Part shown: one piece after another, positions 53,565 to 64,000 of the stretch
Layout: every line of letters begins with the position of its first letter
Position numbering within the stretch: position 1 is the first letter of the stretch
Notes under the pieces: generated by a model
Database searches by the model: none
What the model was told of the DNA's origin: nothing
The model's input: only the letters and a program-made list of their open reading frames with translations
Made by a program: the position numbers and the translations under genes
Source: Thysanoteuthis rhombus
Lineage: Eukaryota; Mollusca; Cephalopoda; Oegopsida; Thysanoteuthidae
Direction: 5' to 3'
Assembly: GCA_963457665.1 (NCBI GenBank)
Contig: OY735227.1
Span: 40,935,250-40,999,249 of the forward strand
DNA length: 64,000 bases

Positions 53565-54030
53565 GTCCCTCTCAGGTTTCCTCTCGTAGGCAATAGCTTA
53601 ATGGTTAGGTCATAGGACTGCAGTATACAAAGTCAAAGTGTTCTATTCAGATGCAGTTTCCTCTTACACGCACCAGCTTAATGGTTAGGCGATAGAACTG
53701 AAGGATATGAAGTCATAGAGATCCATTCAGATGTAGTTTTCTCTTCCAAGCACTAGCTTGATGATTAGGTCATAGGACTGAAGGATATGGAGTCGATGGG
53801 TTCTTTTCAGATGTCGCTTCCTCTTCCATGCAATAGCTTAATGGTTAGGTCATAGGACTGTTGGATATGAAGCCTGAGAGTTCTATTCAGACACAGTTTT
53901 CACTTCCATTCTATAGTTGATGGATACGAAGTCAAGGAGTTCTATTCAGATGCAATTTTTGGTACTTTATTGGTTCTATCATTGGACTGTAGGATATAGA
54001 GTTCAGGAATTCGATTCAGATGAAAAAGGG
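53565..54030 (+). repeat. 80-bp tandem array with tRNA-like boxes
   Basis: AGCTTAATGGTTAGGTCATAG begins units at 53596, 53676, 53756 and 53836, exactly 80 bp apart. Two more worn units follow to 54030. Each unit also has GGACTGAAGGATATGAAGTC, TTCTATTCAGATG and a TTTCCTCTTCCA spacer. TAGCTTAATGGTTAG has the form of an A box, and the GTTCTATTC or ATTCGATTC block 50-55 bases later has the form of a B box. So each unit looks like a worn tRNA or SINE head repeated in tandem. I could not draw a convincing full cloverleaf. Confidence 0.8.
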
Positions 54031-55699
54031 GGCTAAAATGTGTTTTCCACCGGTTGGATCAGTTTGTGAAAATTTCTTTTTGGTGAGGGGTAAATATGGG
54101 AAAATTAATCACCCCAAAATCTAGTCTCCTCTCCCTCCTTCGAACTGGCCCGCTTCGGCACGAGTACAGTGACCTCTTTAAATTGCCCGAACGTCCGAGG
54201 AGCACTGCATATAGATATTTACAAAGTTGAAATTAGTTTTGGCATAAGGCCCAAATTCAGTGATAATTTTTTTTTATCTCTACAGAGAAATATCCGACAA
54301 ACCTAGTTTTTTTTACCTCCAATTTTTAAAAAATTTTTAGTTGTAGGATGGTCTTTAGTTTCATGTCAGAGTGAGACGGAGACTCGATAGAGGAACAAAG
54401 TGTTATCAGGAATTCTATCCTGAAAATCAATGTGAGTGTTTATCTTCAGGATCTTGTATGTTGAGAATCCTTTGACTTTTAACCCCCAAAAAGAAAAAAA
54501 ATCGCCTGTCTTGAGATCGATCTGAATTTTTAAGACTCGAAAATCAAAGTTAGACTGCATATTTTGGTACCTGTAAATTCATTCCGAGGGAATTGACTAC
54601 CCACAATAATTTACGTACTCTGATATACTTCGTTGGCAATGATATCCGTCTTACTCTCAATAAGGTATCACGGAAAGTTCTCAATGAATTTCAATGACAT
54701 CTTGTGGAGGAGTGGGCGATAGGCTGAAGAAGTAATATTGAATCTTTGCAGAATCCAGGAATTTTCTTCAGTTACCTCCCTTTTATACTAGGTATATATG
54801 AACTGATTTTCATTCAGTTCTTAGTAATCGTGGCTTTCTAGTTCTTTTAGTATTTACTTTTTCTCTACAAAGTATACTTCTCAACGTTTAAACTCGTATG
54901 ATGGGTTTTCCAGTGAAAATTTGATGAAAATCGGATCTTCATTTTCTGTTAAAAATGGTTTTAAATTCAGACAAGAGAACGACGGAGTGATAAATTCAAT
55001 ATATACAAAAAATGTATTTGCTGTCTAGCTGTAAGGTAATTCAACAAAATCACGGTTGTTATTTGACTTTGCAGAAACGAAATCTTTGATAAGATTGTGC
55101 GTGACATCTCATTTTTTTAATTTATCATTAAGATGATATAATGCTTGATGCATGGACTCTTCCCTCTTCTTCTTCACTAGCAATCGACACTGGCTTGTTT
55201 CTTTCCTATTTAATATTGTCTCAACATGTGGCGGACTGCGTCTAGTACAGTTTATTCCATTGCAGAAGAGCTCCTGAAGATACCAATCAGAGCTTGGCGA
55301 ATTGCATCAAATGATACATTTTTTTAGGTATAACTCACCTCCTACTCAAAATCTTCACTTCCACATTGTCAAATTACTACCATCCCATAATTTTTTGAAA
55401 ATAAAGCATTTTGATAATTCAAACAATATGGAATATTATTGAACATGGATCTCCACATAAGGTCACCTTACAGTTACTAAATTTGGGTGGCATTCATTAC
55501 CCCGAATCTGATTTAACCGACGATTGATTCAGGGCACTTCAATTGGCTGACATCATTTTCTTAGTCTTTGCGAATTAGTATGGCGAATTTATCCCCAAAA
55601 CAAAGGGACTCGATTCGACGGCTTTCTTTAGTTCTCCGTAGTATTTCAGGAAACACCGGTTTACTTCTTAATTTCTATGATTTGTGCAATGGGGTTATT
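54031..55699. other. Intergenic span
   Basis: About 1.7 kb without a recognisable gene or a repeat that recurs in this window. The reverse frame at 54366-54560 has no domain. Confidence 0.45.
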
Positions 55700-55930
55700 T
55701 TTCATCATCATTATTATCATCATCCTAGTAGTGCCCAACGTTGAACAAAAACCTTCCCCAAGATCCACCTGATCTCTCTTTCATGTGCATTGCGGCGCCA
55801 ATGCTTTCTGAATGTCTAGCTCGTCATGCCAGTTTACTTTTTGTTGGTTACAATTTCGCATAGGATCTCCAGGAATCGATGTTGAGGATTGTGATGTCCA
55901 GCAGTTGTCTGAGATTCTTGCAATATATCC
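55700..55930 (-). mobile_element. RTE-like LINE 3' end
   Basis: The minus strand gives FRKHWRRNAHERE and WILGKVFVQRWALLG and ends in a CATCATCATTATTATCATC tail at 55703-55722. It also has TTAGTAGGATG-type tail sequence and stops. It is 5'-truncated near 55930. Confidence 0.75.
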
Positions 55931-56013
55931 ATATATATATATGAGTTTCTGTGTAAAAATGAATATATCGCTTGAATTCAGCCTTACTGACCACCCAGTT
56001 CCGTAGTCCAGAG

Positions 56014-56021
<8 letters not shown>

Positions 56022-56099
<78 letters not shown>

Positions 56100-56100
56100 T
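56022..56100. repeat. (TG)n-(TA)n microsatellite
   Basis: Five TG units and about 37 TA units with one AA slip. Frames here are Tyr-Ile simple sequence. Confidence 0.93.
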
Positions 56101-56419
56101 TGGGTCGCAATCCTTCATAAATGCAAGTCTAGTTCGACGGACAAGGAATATCTTGTGAATTATTTTAATCAAAAGTTTCTTATTTCCTTAAAAGGGAACG
56201 TATTCTTGGATTCATAAAATGTTGCAGTTGTCTCAAAGTGTTAGTAGAACAATTGCTTTCCCTCATACAACTAGCCATTTTCCCCAATTATATTAACTGC
56301 GGTGTATTCAATTTGTGATTGTCCACCAAGTCACATCAATAACTTAGCCGGATATACAATAGATGATATAATTTGGGAATTTTTTAAAACGTTGGAAATG
56401 GCCACATATATATAAATAT

Positions 56420-57352
<933 letters not shown>

Positions 57353-57574
57353 CAACCAAAGACAGATATCAATCAGTTTATAACTATTTATCAGTTTTAC
57401 ACTCAGCCTTACGTGAACAGCACTTGTCATAGATAAATCCGATAAGCGTAGATTCTTCTCGTGTTTTATTTTATTTCTGGTCGTGTGTGGACTGGGATGG
57501 GGTGTCAAGCTTATTTCGGTCCGATGTGACAATGAGACGAAAATTAAGAAAATAAAAAACAAAAAGAAAAACAA
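57353..57574. other. Intergenic span
   Basis: Nothing recognised. Confidence 0.45.
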
Positions 57575-57975
57575 GTTTAGTTACTCACTAAATAGAAACT
57601 GTCACATGATCAACACTTTTTTGTGGCATATCGTGTTTATAGCGATCAATTAGATAAATGAGAAAATAAAGGGTGATCAATGACTGGGTGGATCACTTCT
57701 TTCGTCTTTTGTTGGGTGGTGATTGCTTAAAGTTTGAATTTTCGAAAAAACCTGCATGAATGCTGCCGGGCACAAACTGAGAGATTGATATAACAAAAAT
57801 TCATAGAGTTAATTGGAATCCCCACAAAAAAAAACAACTTTTTTTTTTTTATAGTATTAAAACAAAAACACGGATATAGATAGATAGCCAACCAGATAGA
57901 CTGACTTGAAAACTGAAGAAACCAATGTAGTCAGTTTTGGTGACAGTTTTAGTTGACTGTTTCTAACATTCTCGG
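57575..57975 (+). repeat. Family D repeat
   Basis: TTTAGTTACTCACTAAATAG, AACTGTCACATGATCAACAC, TTTTGTTGGGTGGTGATTGC, TGCTGCCGGGCACAAACTG and AAACTGAAGAAACCAATGTAG follow in family D order. It is the most diverged copy but complete in outline. Confidence 0.7.
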
Positions 57976-58928
57976 AAGAATTCAACTCCGAAAAATCAAT
58001 GCTTGGGGTTATCTACAGAACCTTTTACGGCAAGAATTCTTTGACTTATGACCTGAAAAAAAGTGTATGGTGACAGGGAAGAAATCGCTGTTATATCTCT
58101 TATTTTATTTTATATTTAATTTTTTTTTTCTTAAATTTTGTGTTTTATTATATTTTTTGTCGTGTAATTCATCAACATTTAGAAAGAAAAAAAAAGAACG
58201 ATGCAATCTCGGATATCTTTGGATTTTTATGGTTATCCTTTAACTTTTTATTTGATTCGAATATTTTTTTTTTTGTATTTTATTGACAACTCACTAGGAA
58301 AAAAGTGAGATTTAATCTTGAATTCGTTTTTTTTTTTTTTATTAATATCATTGTTTTGGCGAAGATATTTTGTGTGAATCATATCAAAATTGCTTATTCA
58401 TCATTTTCCGGCCTCCCTGTATGTTATGTTTCCGTCAATTATCGAAAAAAAGTTATAGAAAAGAATAGAACAAAATTAATGAAAACTAGCTTGTCAGCAT
58501 GTCTATATATTTGTTTCTAGCATTCAATCCATCCATACTTTTTCGCAAGCAAATAAAAAAGTAGAGAAAGCAAATTAACAACTACACAAACCAAATTTTT
58601 GAAAAAACTACCCAATGGAAATTGAGAACACATACAAACTGAATTCTGGAGTGGATTCGCATGGCGTATTTACAATGTTGCTTTGCGTATTCTTAAATTT
58701 GCATGTCTTATTTCTCAAATTGCTTGTCGTAGTTTTCAATCTGCTCGGCATATCTAAAAATTTGGTTGTCTTAGTTTTTAATTTGCTTGATTTACTTTTT
58801 AATTAAGTAAAGAAAAGGTATTAACTATGAGCCTCTTGCTGGGAAGCAGTGGCTAGCATGCTAGTTCTCACTGGATACTCCACAAGTAAGCCAGACTGAG
58901 CTTGTCTAAGTAGATAGACTCGTGTTAT
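57976..58928. other. Intergenic span, T-rich
   Basis: Several T runs (58115-58130, 58266-58280, 58328-58342). The 70-residue frames are hydrophobic by composition and show no domain. Confidence 0.5.
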
Positions 58929-58931
58929 TAC

Positions 58932-58956
58932 GGCACCCTCAGGACGTAAGGGTGCC
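58932..58956. other. Short perfect hairpin
   Basis: GGCACCCT at 58932-58939 pairs with AGGGTGCC at 58949-58956 around CAGGACGTA. The loop and stem are unlike the flanking AT-rich DNA. No poly-T or gene next to it suggests a function. Confidence 0.5.
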
Positions 58957-60159
58957 ATTCTAACAAATTTGCCGTTATAACGAATCGATTTTATACGAGC
59001 TTTTTTTAATAGCAAGAAACCAAAAATTACGGGCAAAAATTATGTTTTATACTTTCTCACTGTCTAATGCTCTGTATACGGGATACAGATCTGTAAATAA
59101 AATAAATGAACCAAAAATTAATCATGCTTATCCTTTACATCGTGACACGCAACTAATTCTTGTTTTTTATCCTAAAAATAGTGCACTGAAATCTGTGTGC
59201 TGTTGCTGCAAACTAATCACCGGCAATACTTCCTGATTTTCTCTCTATATACGTGTAATATATTTGGCTAATTTTTTAATTACTTTTCTTATCATAAGGA
59301 AATGACAACAAACAATTATGGGTGGAACTGTACGGTTTGTTGAGAGTGCTCCAATGATTAGTCTTGGATTAACTTCAATGATATATTCCCAGCTAGTCGC
59401 CGCTGATGTCGTGGGTGTTTCTCGGGTTCATTCTGAGAGAAATTTCTGAAACTATACTCGTGTTGATCGTCAGTTTGCGATTCCTTCATGAAATGCCAAA
59501 ATAGCATTTCTCTACGTTTCAGCTGCTCTGCATCCAAGTGCACACGCTTAGAAAATAAGTGCTTGCTCTACAGACGATGCATAGGGTGAAAACATCCAAT
59601 CTATTTAGCTCTGTCAACGAAGTTGGAGAGGTATGGGTATTCGGTAGAGTATTCCCGTCTCTCTTTCTATCCATCTGTCTGTCTGTTTACACTATATATC
59701 CAAAAATTCTCGATGAATTTCTACGTGATTTTGTGGAACAGTTGGCCACTGGCTACGGAAGAAGTGATTGAATTTTGGTACGGATCCATGTTCAACTACT
59801 CCCCCTGACAATGGCGTTGGCGGAGGAATGCGCTCTCTGAGTACTTTCTTGTTCCATAGAGCTCTTCTCCACACTGACGAAATAACGAAATTAGCTGCAA
59901 ACCAAATTATTCTGGAATGGAGTCTGACATATCGAAATGTCCCATTCTCCTGAAAGTAGGTACTGACTATTTTTAAAATCAGTTTCTGCTAAACTGTCCT
60001 TTTGGTACCATTATGCACGTTTAGAATATTTCCTTAAAAATAGACTGCATAAAAATCTTTTCCTTAAGCAAAATTAACATTCGCTCTTTATAAAATGAAA
60101 TAATTGAAATGTCGCCCATGATAAGAGCCTAACGAATGTTGAGTCGATAAAAAAAAAAA
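58957..60159. other. Intergenic span
   Basis: No gene recognised. Frames of 60-70 residues at 59042-59953 have no domain. Confidence 0.45.
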
Positions 60160-60370
60160 CGTCGTTAAAAAGAGACATTTTTGTGATTTTTAGAGCTACA
60201 ATACTTTTGTCTTATCATGACGCTTGAACCCTTTGCATTATGGTTCATAAAGAATTAAAACTTCAAAACGAAATGAAAACTGAGCATTGTAGCTGTGAAA
60301 ATAACGAAAATATCAACTTTCAAAATATTGGTTCGTTTGGCACTTATCATGCGTGGTCATACAATTATTT
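60160..60370 (+). repeat. Family K repeat with inverted blocks
   Basis: TTTTTAGAGCTACAATACTT at 60191 and GAGCATTGTAGCTGTGAAAA at 60283 are inverted relative to each other. AACGAAAATATCAACTTTC and CACTTATCATGCGTGG match 17925-18115. Confidence 0.6.
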
Positions 60371-60904
60371 TATTGTACAGTAAGAAGGAGATTGTCACAC
60401 AATGAAGAGGTCGAAGGTTTGAAATGAAGACGAGATTAAAACGAGATTAGAAAAAAAGAAGGAAAGTAGAAAGATAAATAGACGGATTGTCTTGGTGGGC
60501 GAGAGGAATTGCGATAATTTGAGGCACAGTGTGTCATAAATGTTTAAGAAGTGTTCGTTTAAAAAGAGAAGAACGAACAAAAAGGAAGGAATGAAATGTA
60601 CAATGCTGTTGGTTTTAAACGTCAACGTTTCCTGAAAGATTGTTTATCAGGCGAGACCAGCGATTCGGCCAACTCCGCCATTAATTGGGAGGCAAGAGGG
60701 AGACAGAACTGTGGGAAGTACCGATAATATTCTGTGATAACTGTCGACTTTTATCAGACAAATCCGAGTCAAATGAAAGGCAGGGATACCTTTCTTTGTG
60801 TCAATGTCGTCAGCTGTTTTCCTTTTTAGTCGTTACGCAAGTAATGTCACTTTATTTTTACACCATATACTTATATATTATTCATACCTCGCATAAATGA
60901 ATTA
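60371..60904. other. Intergenic span
   Basis: Nothing recognised. Confidence 0.45.
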
Positions 60905-61215
60905 CCGTAGCCCTCGCGTGTACCAGATCTTATTATCCAATAGATTATCTAAAATTATCTTTTCAAAAATTAGAAAATGTAGAAAACCCCAGCACAAGAT
61001 TAAGGCATTGTTAGTCCAAAGTGACGATAAAGACCCCCTAGGGCACTTAAAAAAAATCCTAAAAAGCGTTTTTGACAGGGCCTAGTGGTGTACTCATGCA
61101 AACTTTCGAAGTTGTAGCCTCGAAAATGTTATCAGGGGCACACAAATACGCAATGACTCGTAAACTCTCGGCTAGTTGGTCTGGCAGGCCATTTGCAGGG
61201 CTACAGTGTTCGATT
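60905..61215 (+). repeat. Family H repeat
   Basis: GATTATCTAAAATTATCTTTT, AAAGTGACGATAAAGACCCC, CTAGTGGTGTACTCATGC, CGAAGTTGTAGCC and TCTGGCAGGCCATTTGCAGG align with the H copies at 8575, 12895 and 63485. Confidence 0.7.
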
Positions 61216-61599
61216 TAGCACATATGTACGTCTGTATTTCTGTCTGTATCATTGGTCAAGAGAAATAACTATTAAATGCTGTTCATAGAGTAGTTTCTCT
61301 TATTCATGAATAATTTGTTTCAAAATGTGTGAAAAATCTGGGTTCATTCAAGTTAAACATAAACAAAAAAATGAAAAGTAACACAGAATTTTTGATACTT
61401 TTTCATGTACAATGAATTGCAAAATTATTTGATTACAGCCGTCAGTTTTGACAGGCATGGGTAAACAAGCTGAGAATGGTGCTACAACCGAAAGATTCAT
61501 CAATGTATTTTTTTTTTTCAGATTCAATGTGAGCAGAGACAGAATTCATTATTTTTAGAGGTTTTTAAGTCCTTAACGGTAATTGTGTGAAGCCAAAAA
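61216..61599. other. Intergenic span
   Basis: Nothing recognised. Confidence 0.45.
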
Positions 61600-61990
61600 T
61601 TTTCAGGCACGATTCCAAATAGGGACATAATGCTATTCAAGCTGCCGATCATCAACCAAGAATCTGGTGTGAAGGCTATCATAGCGCAAACTGTGCAGCA
61701 TTGGTTCGATAGTTTCGGCGTGGAAATATGGGGACCAAGGATAAACTCTGAGTGAGGCCTAAACCCGTACTTATTGATGAAGGTTTATCGATAGCAGTGA
61801 CCAACGACCAACGAACATTGATTCAAACACTTTCTGGGAACAGAACTTGAACAGGGATCATATCATGTCGTCTGAAAGCAACAGGAAGGTTTTTAAAAAA
61901 AGAGCCCTAATGAGAAATCATATAAATCCAACTCTCTCGACTCTTTTCCCCGACTCAATCACCTAAACCATAGACTTTCCCCTAATATGC
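61600..61990 (+). pseudogene. Possible worn mariner transposase fragment
   Basis: In one plus-strand frame TVQHWFDSF and, in another, FRRGNMGTKDKL, RPKPVLIDEG and TLIQTLSGN recall the helix-turn-helix and linker region of mariner transposases. The frames are broken and the match is weak. Confidence 0.25.
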
Positions 61991-62009
61991 CGTATGATAC
62001 AATTTGCAG

Positions 62010-62350
62010 TGATGTCAAGGAGTCTTTCATAGTACGGCCTCAGTTATGTCTCCATAGCACGTCCTCTCCAGGGCACTTGCCTCGGCGAAGCGTATGGAGA
62101 TACTGGGATGCCCAGTTATCAGAATCCACCTCTTGGTCCAGAGAGCGATGCTTCCGGCAACAGCTTTTGAGGAACTTTCGGGAGGACGTCAAATTGAGCG
62201 TCAAATCGCCAGAATGGGGCTCCACTTACTGGAATCAGGACTGTCTTTTTCCTAGACTGGTTGCCTTCTCAAAGCCAGAGAGGCCAATCTGCATTGCAAT
62301 TTTACCCATAGCTGTTTCACGCTTTTTTCCAAGGGCATTAGATTGAAGTG
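62010..62350 (+). repeat. Family E repeat
   Basis: AGCGTATGGAGATACTGGGA, TGCCCAGTTATCAGAATCC, CTTCCGGCAACAGC, GGACGTCAAATTGAGCG and GGGGCTCCACTTACTGG give the fullest family E copy here. The 119-residue frame at 61987-62346 covers it, but that frame is not kept in the other copies. Confidence 0.68.
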
Positions 62351-62995
62351 AACATAAACAGTATCGACTGTTGTTCGAACTCAGGTCGCCGATTCGAATA
62401 TTCGAGCCGTTACCATCTACAGCAATCTCACCTTGTACTATATAACGCAATACTAGCATTTCCCTGAATTCGTCTCATTATTCACACAGTTTTATATAAA
62501 GTAAAATACGTTACATTTCTACATTAGTTTTATATTAGTCAGGCCCAAAGCTAAAAGACTCTGATTTGGTTATTTCAGTATAACAATTGTACTATAATGC
62601 AATACACGAATGCAAATAATATCATTGTGATGTCTTAAAATGTTCTACTATTGTAGTCTTATGCCAGCTGAAGTTGAGCTTTTTAAATCCATAAAATACT
62701 AAAGCTCAGATTCTGTCCATCAATTCGTGACTAAAGTTGAAGTAGTGGATTGTAGCTAGAGATATCAAATCAAAGCATTGTTACTCAAAGAGAGTCCAAA
62801 GGAACTCTTGAGTTCTGCTACATAGATTTTTCATTCTGTGGCCTATTTTGAGGAATAAACCGTTCACAGTTACGAATGAAATATTATGTGGTATTGACAC
62901 AAAGAAATCAAACTACGTCTGTCGTATCAGACTTCAGTTCTTGGTTCTAATCAAGAAAGTTATGCTTAATGTACAAGAAAATGATGCGTAAATCT
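62351..62995. other. Intergenic span
   Basis: A B-box-like TTCGAACTCAGG/ATTCGAATATTCGAG stretch at 62375-62405 may be SINE debris. No gene recognised. Confidence 0.4.
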
Positions 62996-62999
62996 TCAA

Positions 63000-63270
63000 T
63001 GGAAAAAAAAAGAAATATAAAATACAATTGAGAGAAAGAAAGAAAGTTAAAAGACAAGAAAGATGTTCGTCTGAAAGAGAGGATGAATGAAAGTAGGCTC
63101 AAGTGAAAAAAGACAAATTAAAAAACAGTGAGAAAGAAAGAATGGACGGATTGGAAGAATGAAAAAAGTCATATTGAAAGAAAGAATGAAAAAAGGTTGA
63201 AAGAAAGGAAAAAAAAGTTGAAAGGAAGAATGAAAGAAGGTTGAAAGAAAGAAAGAAAAAAGTTTAAAAA
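63000..63270. repeat. (GAAA)n purine tract with GTTGAAAGAAAG units
   Basis: GAAAGAAAG cores interspersed with GTTGAAAGAAAGAATG units that repeat about every 30-40 bp between 63175 and 63260. Confidence 0.78.
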
Positions 63271-63484
63271 GAAGTTAGAATGCATCTATACTTTCTTTTC
63301 CGATGTCTTTTACTTTCCTCTTTTTTCTTCACTCGAGCTTACTTTCATTCAACTTTTCTTTCAGACGGACCTATTTTTGTCTTTAATCTTTCTCTCTTTA
63401 TTTCTATAGTATTTTACATTATTTTCTTGAAGATAATCCCAATAAAAGGAATTCACATATATATCCGAACCACGAATAAATGAA
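63271..63484. other. Intergenic span
   Basis: A T/C-rich stretch lies at 63285-63400. No gene. Confidence 0.45.
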
Positions 63485-63780
63485 TCCCCGGAGACCACAC
63501 ATGTACCAGAACTGACCAGCTAGAAAATTATCTAAAATCATCTTAGAAAATGGATATTTTATTTAAAATCACCGAAAGAAAATAGTTCCTTAATCTAAAA
63601 TTATTCAAAAAGAAATACAGGCGCTCTTGATCCAAAATGATCTTAGAGAATCCAAAATGCACTCTTTAAAAAATTCCCCCAAATCGTTTCAGATATTGCC
63701 TAGTGGTGTACTCGAGCAAACTTTCAAGGTTGCAACTCAAAAAGTGTGACTCGGTGCGTCCGAATACATTCGACATATTT
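63485..63780 (+). repeat. Family H repeat
   Basis: AAAATTATCTAAAATCATC, AAAATGATCTTAGAGAATCC, CCTAGTGGTGTACTCGAGC and CTTTCAAGGTTGCAACTC follow the H order. The sequence after it (63781-64000) is unique. Confidence 0.65.
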
Positions 63781-64000
63781 AGATATCTCTGGGAATATTT
63801 TTATCAGTTTGTTTTCCAAAATTGTAGTTATGAGATATCATATCAGCAAAATTGTTACCTTTAAGTAGAAATAGAAAAAATTCCACTATTCATTTTAATG
63901 TTGATCGGTACTTCTCATTTTATTGTTTTTATTTTTTCTTGCTTCCTACCTTTTAAAAAATTCCAAAATTTTAACTTGAAGAAACTGCCAACAAAAACTA

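Noticed and set aside
53565..54030. CRISPR array (regular 80-bp spacing)
   Set aside because: The whole unit is similar along its length, with no constant repeat and variable spacers, and the host looks eukaryotic.
61987..62346. 119-residue frame across family E
   Set aside because: Same reason: other copies have different or broken frames.

Overview
The window looks like a stretch of repeat-rich, AT-rich animal DNA with no recognisable host gene. I see no long conserved open frame, no operon and no CRISPR array. Nearly everything I can support is a mobile element, a tRNA-derived short interspersed element (SINE), a minisatellite or a microsatellite. Very long (TA)n, (CA)n, (GAA)n, (TTA)n and (CT)n tracts, many tRNA-headed SINE families and relics of LINE and mariner elements suggest a large invertebrate genome. 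A cephalopod such as an octopus is my best guess. That is inference from the repeat style; I could not search a database.

Layout. 1-6.5 kb: microsatellites, a purine-rich tract (2.26-3.25 kb) facing a pyrimidine-rich tract (3.59-4.34 kb), a reversed LINE 3' end (4.55-4.89 kb) and a first copy of family D. 6.5-9 kb: a palindromic SINE with target duplications and SINE families B, F and H. 9.1-12 kb: an 80-bp minisatellite alternating with families D and X. 12-19 kb: families J, H, I, G and K plus a LINE tail. 19-27.4 kb: SINEs B and C, an RTE-like LINE end, families G, E and M, and several (TA)n arrays. One array pair encloses an element with a hammerhead-ribozyme-like core. 28-36 kb: purine tract, D, a mariner fragment, SINE F, a 113-bp minisatellite, and a second palindromic SINE inserted into D. 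36-43 kb: a LINE 3' end, a complete but internally deleted mariner with intact ends, a LINE fragment with a 5' inversion, a third copy of SINE A, and a 470-bp GAA/GAT array. 45-50 kb: 2 kb of CT/CA-rich DNA around a CpG-rich island, then mariner and hAT-like remnants. 51-64 kb: LINE ends, an 80-bp tandem array with tRNA-like boxes, SINE C with (TA)n arrays, D, H, E and K.

How the parts relate. The LINE families leave 3' ends next to (GAT)n or (AAT)n tracts and may have supplied the machinery that moved the SINEs. SINE A is the most interesting element. It has a tRNA-like segment with A and B boxes, an inverted copy of its own 3' part, 12-14 bp target duplications, and a body in which CTGATGA, a hairpin and GAAAC can be folded as a minimal hammerhead ribozyme. 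Penelope-like retroelements are known to combine inverted terminal copies, short target duplications and hammerhead motifs, so SINE A may be a non-autonomous relative of them. That link is inference.

Family letters (A-O, X, Y) are labels I made for sequences that recur inside this window; they are not published names. Boundaries were set by eye and may be off by tens of bases, except where a target duplication fixes them.
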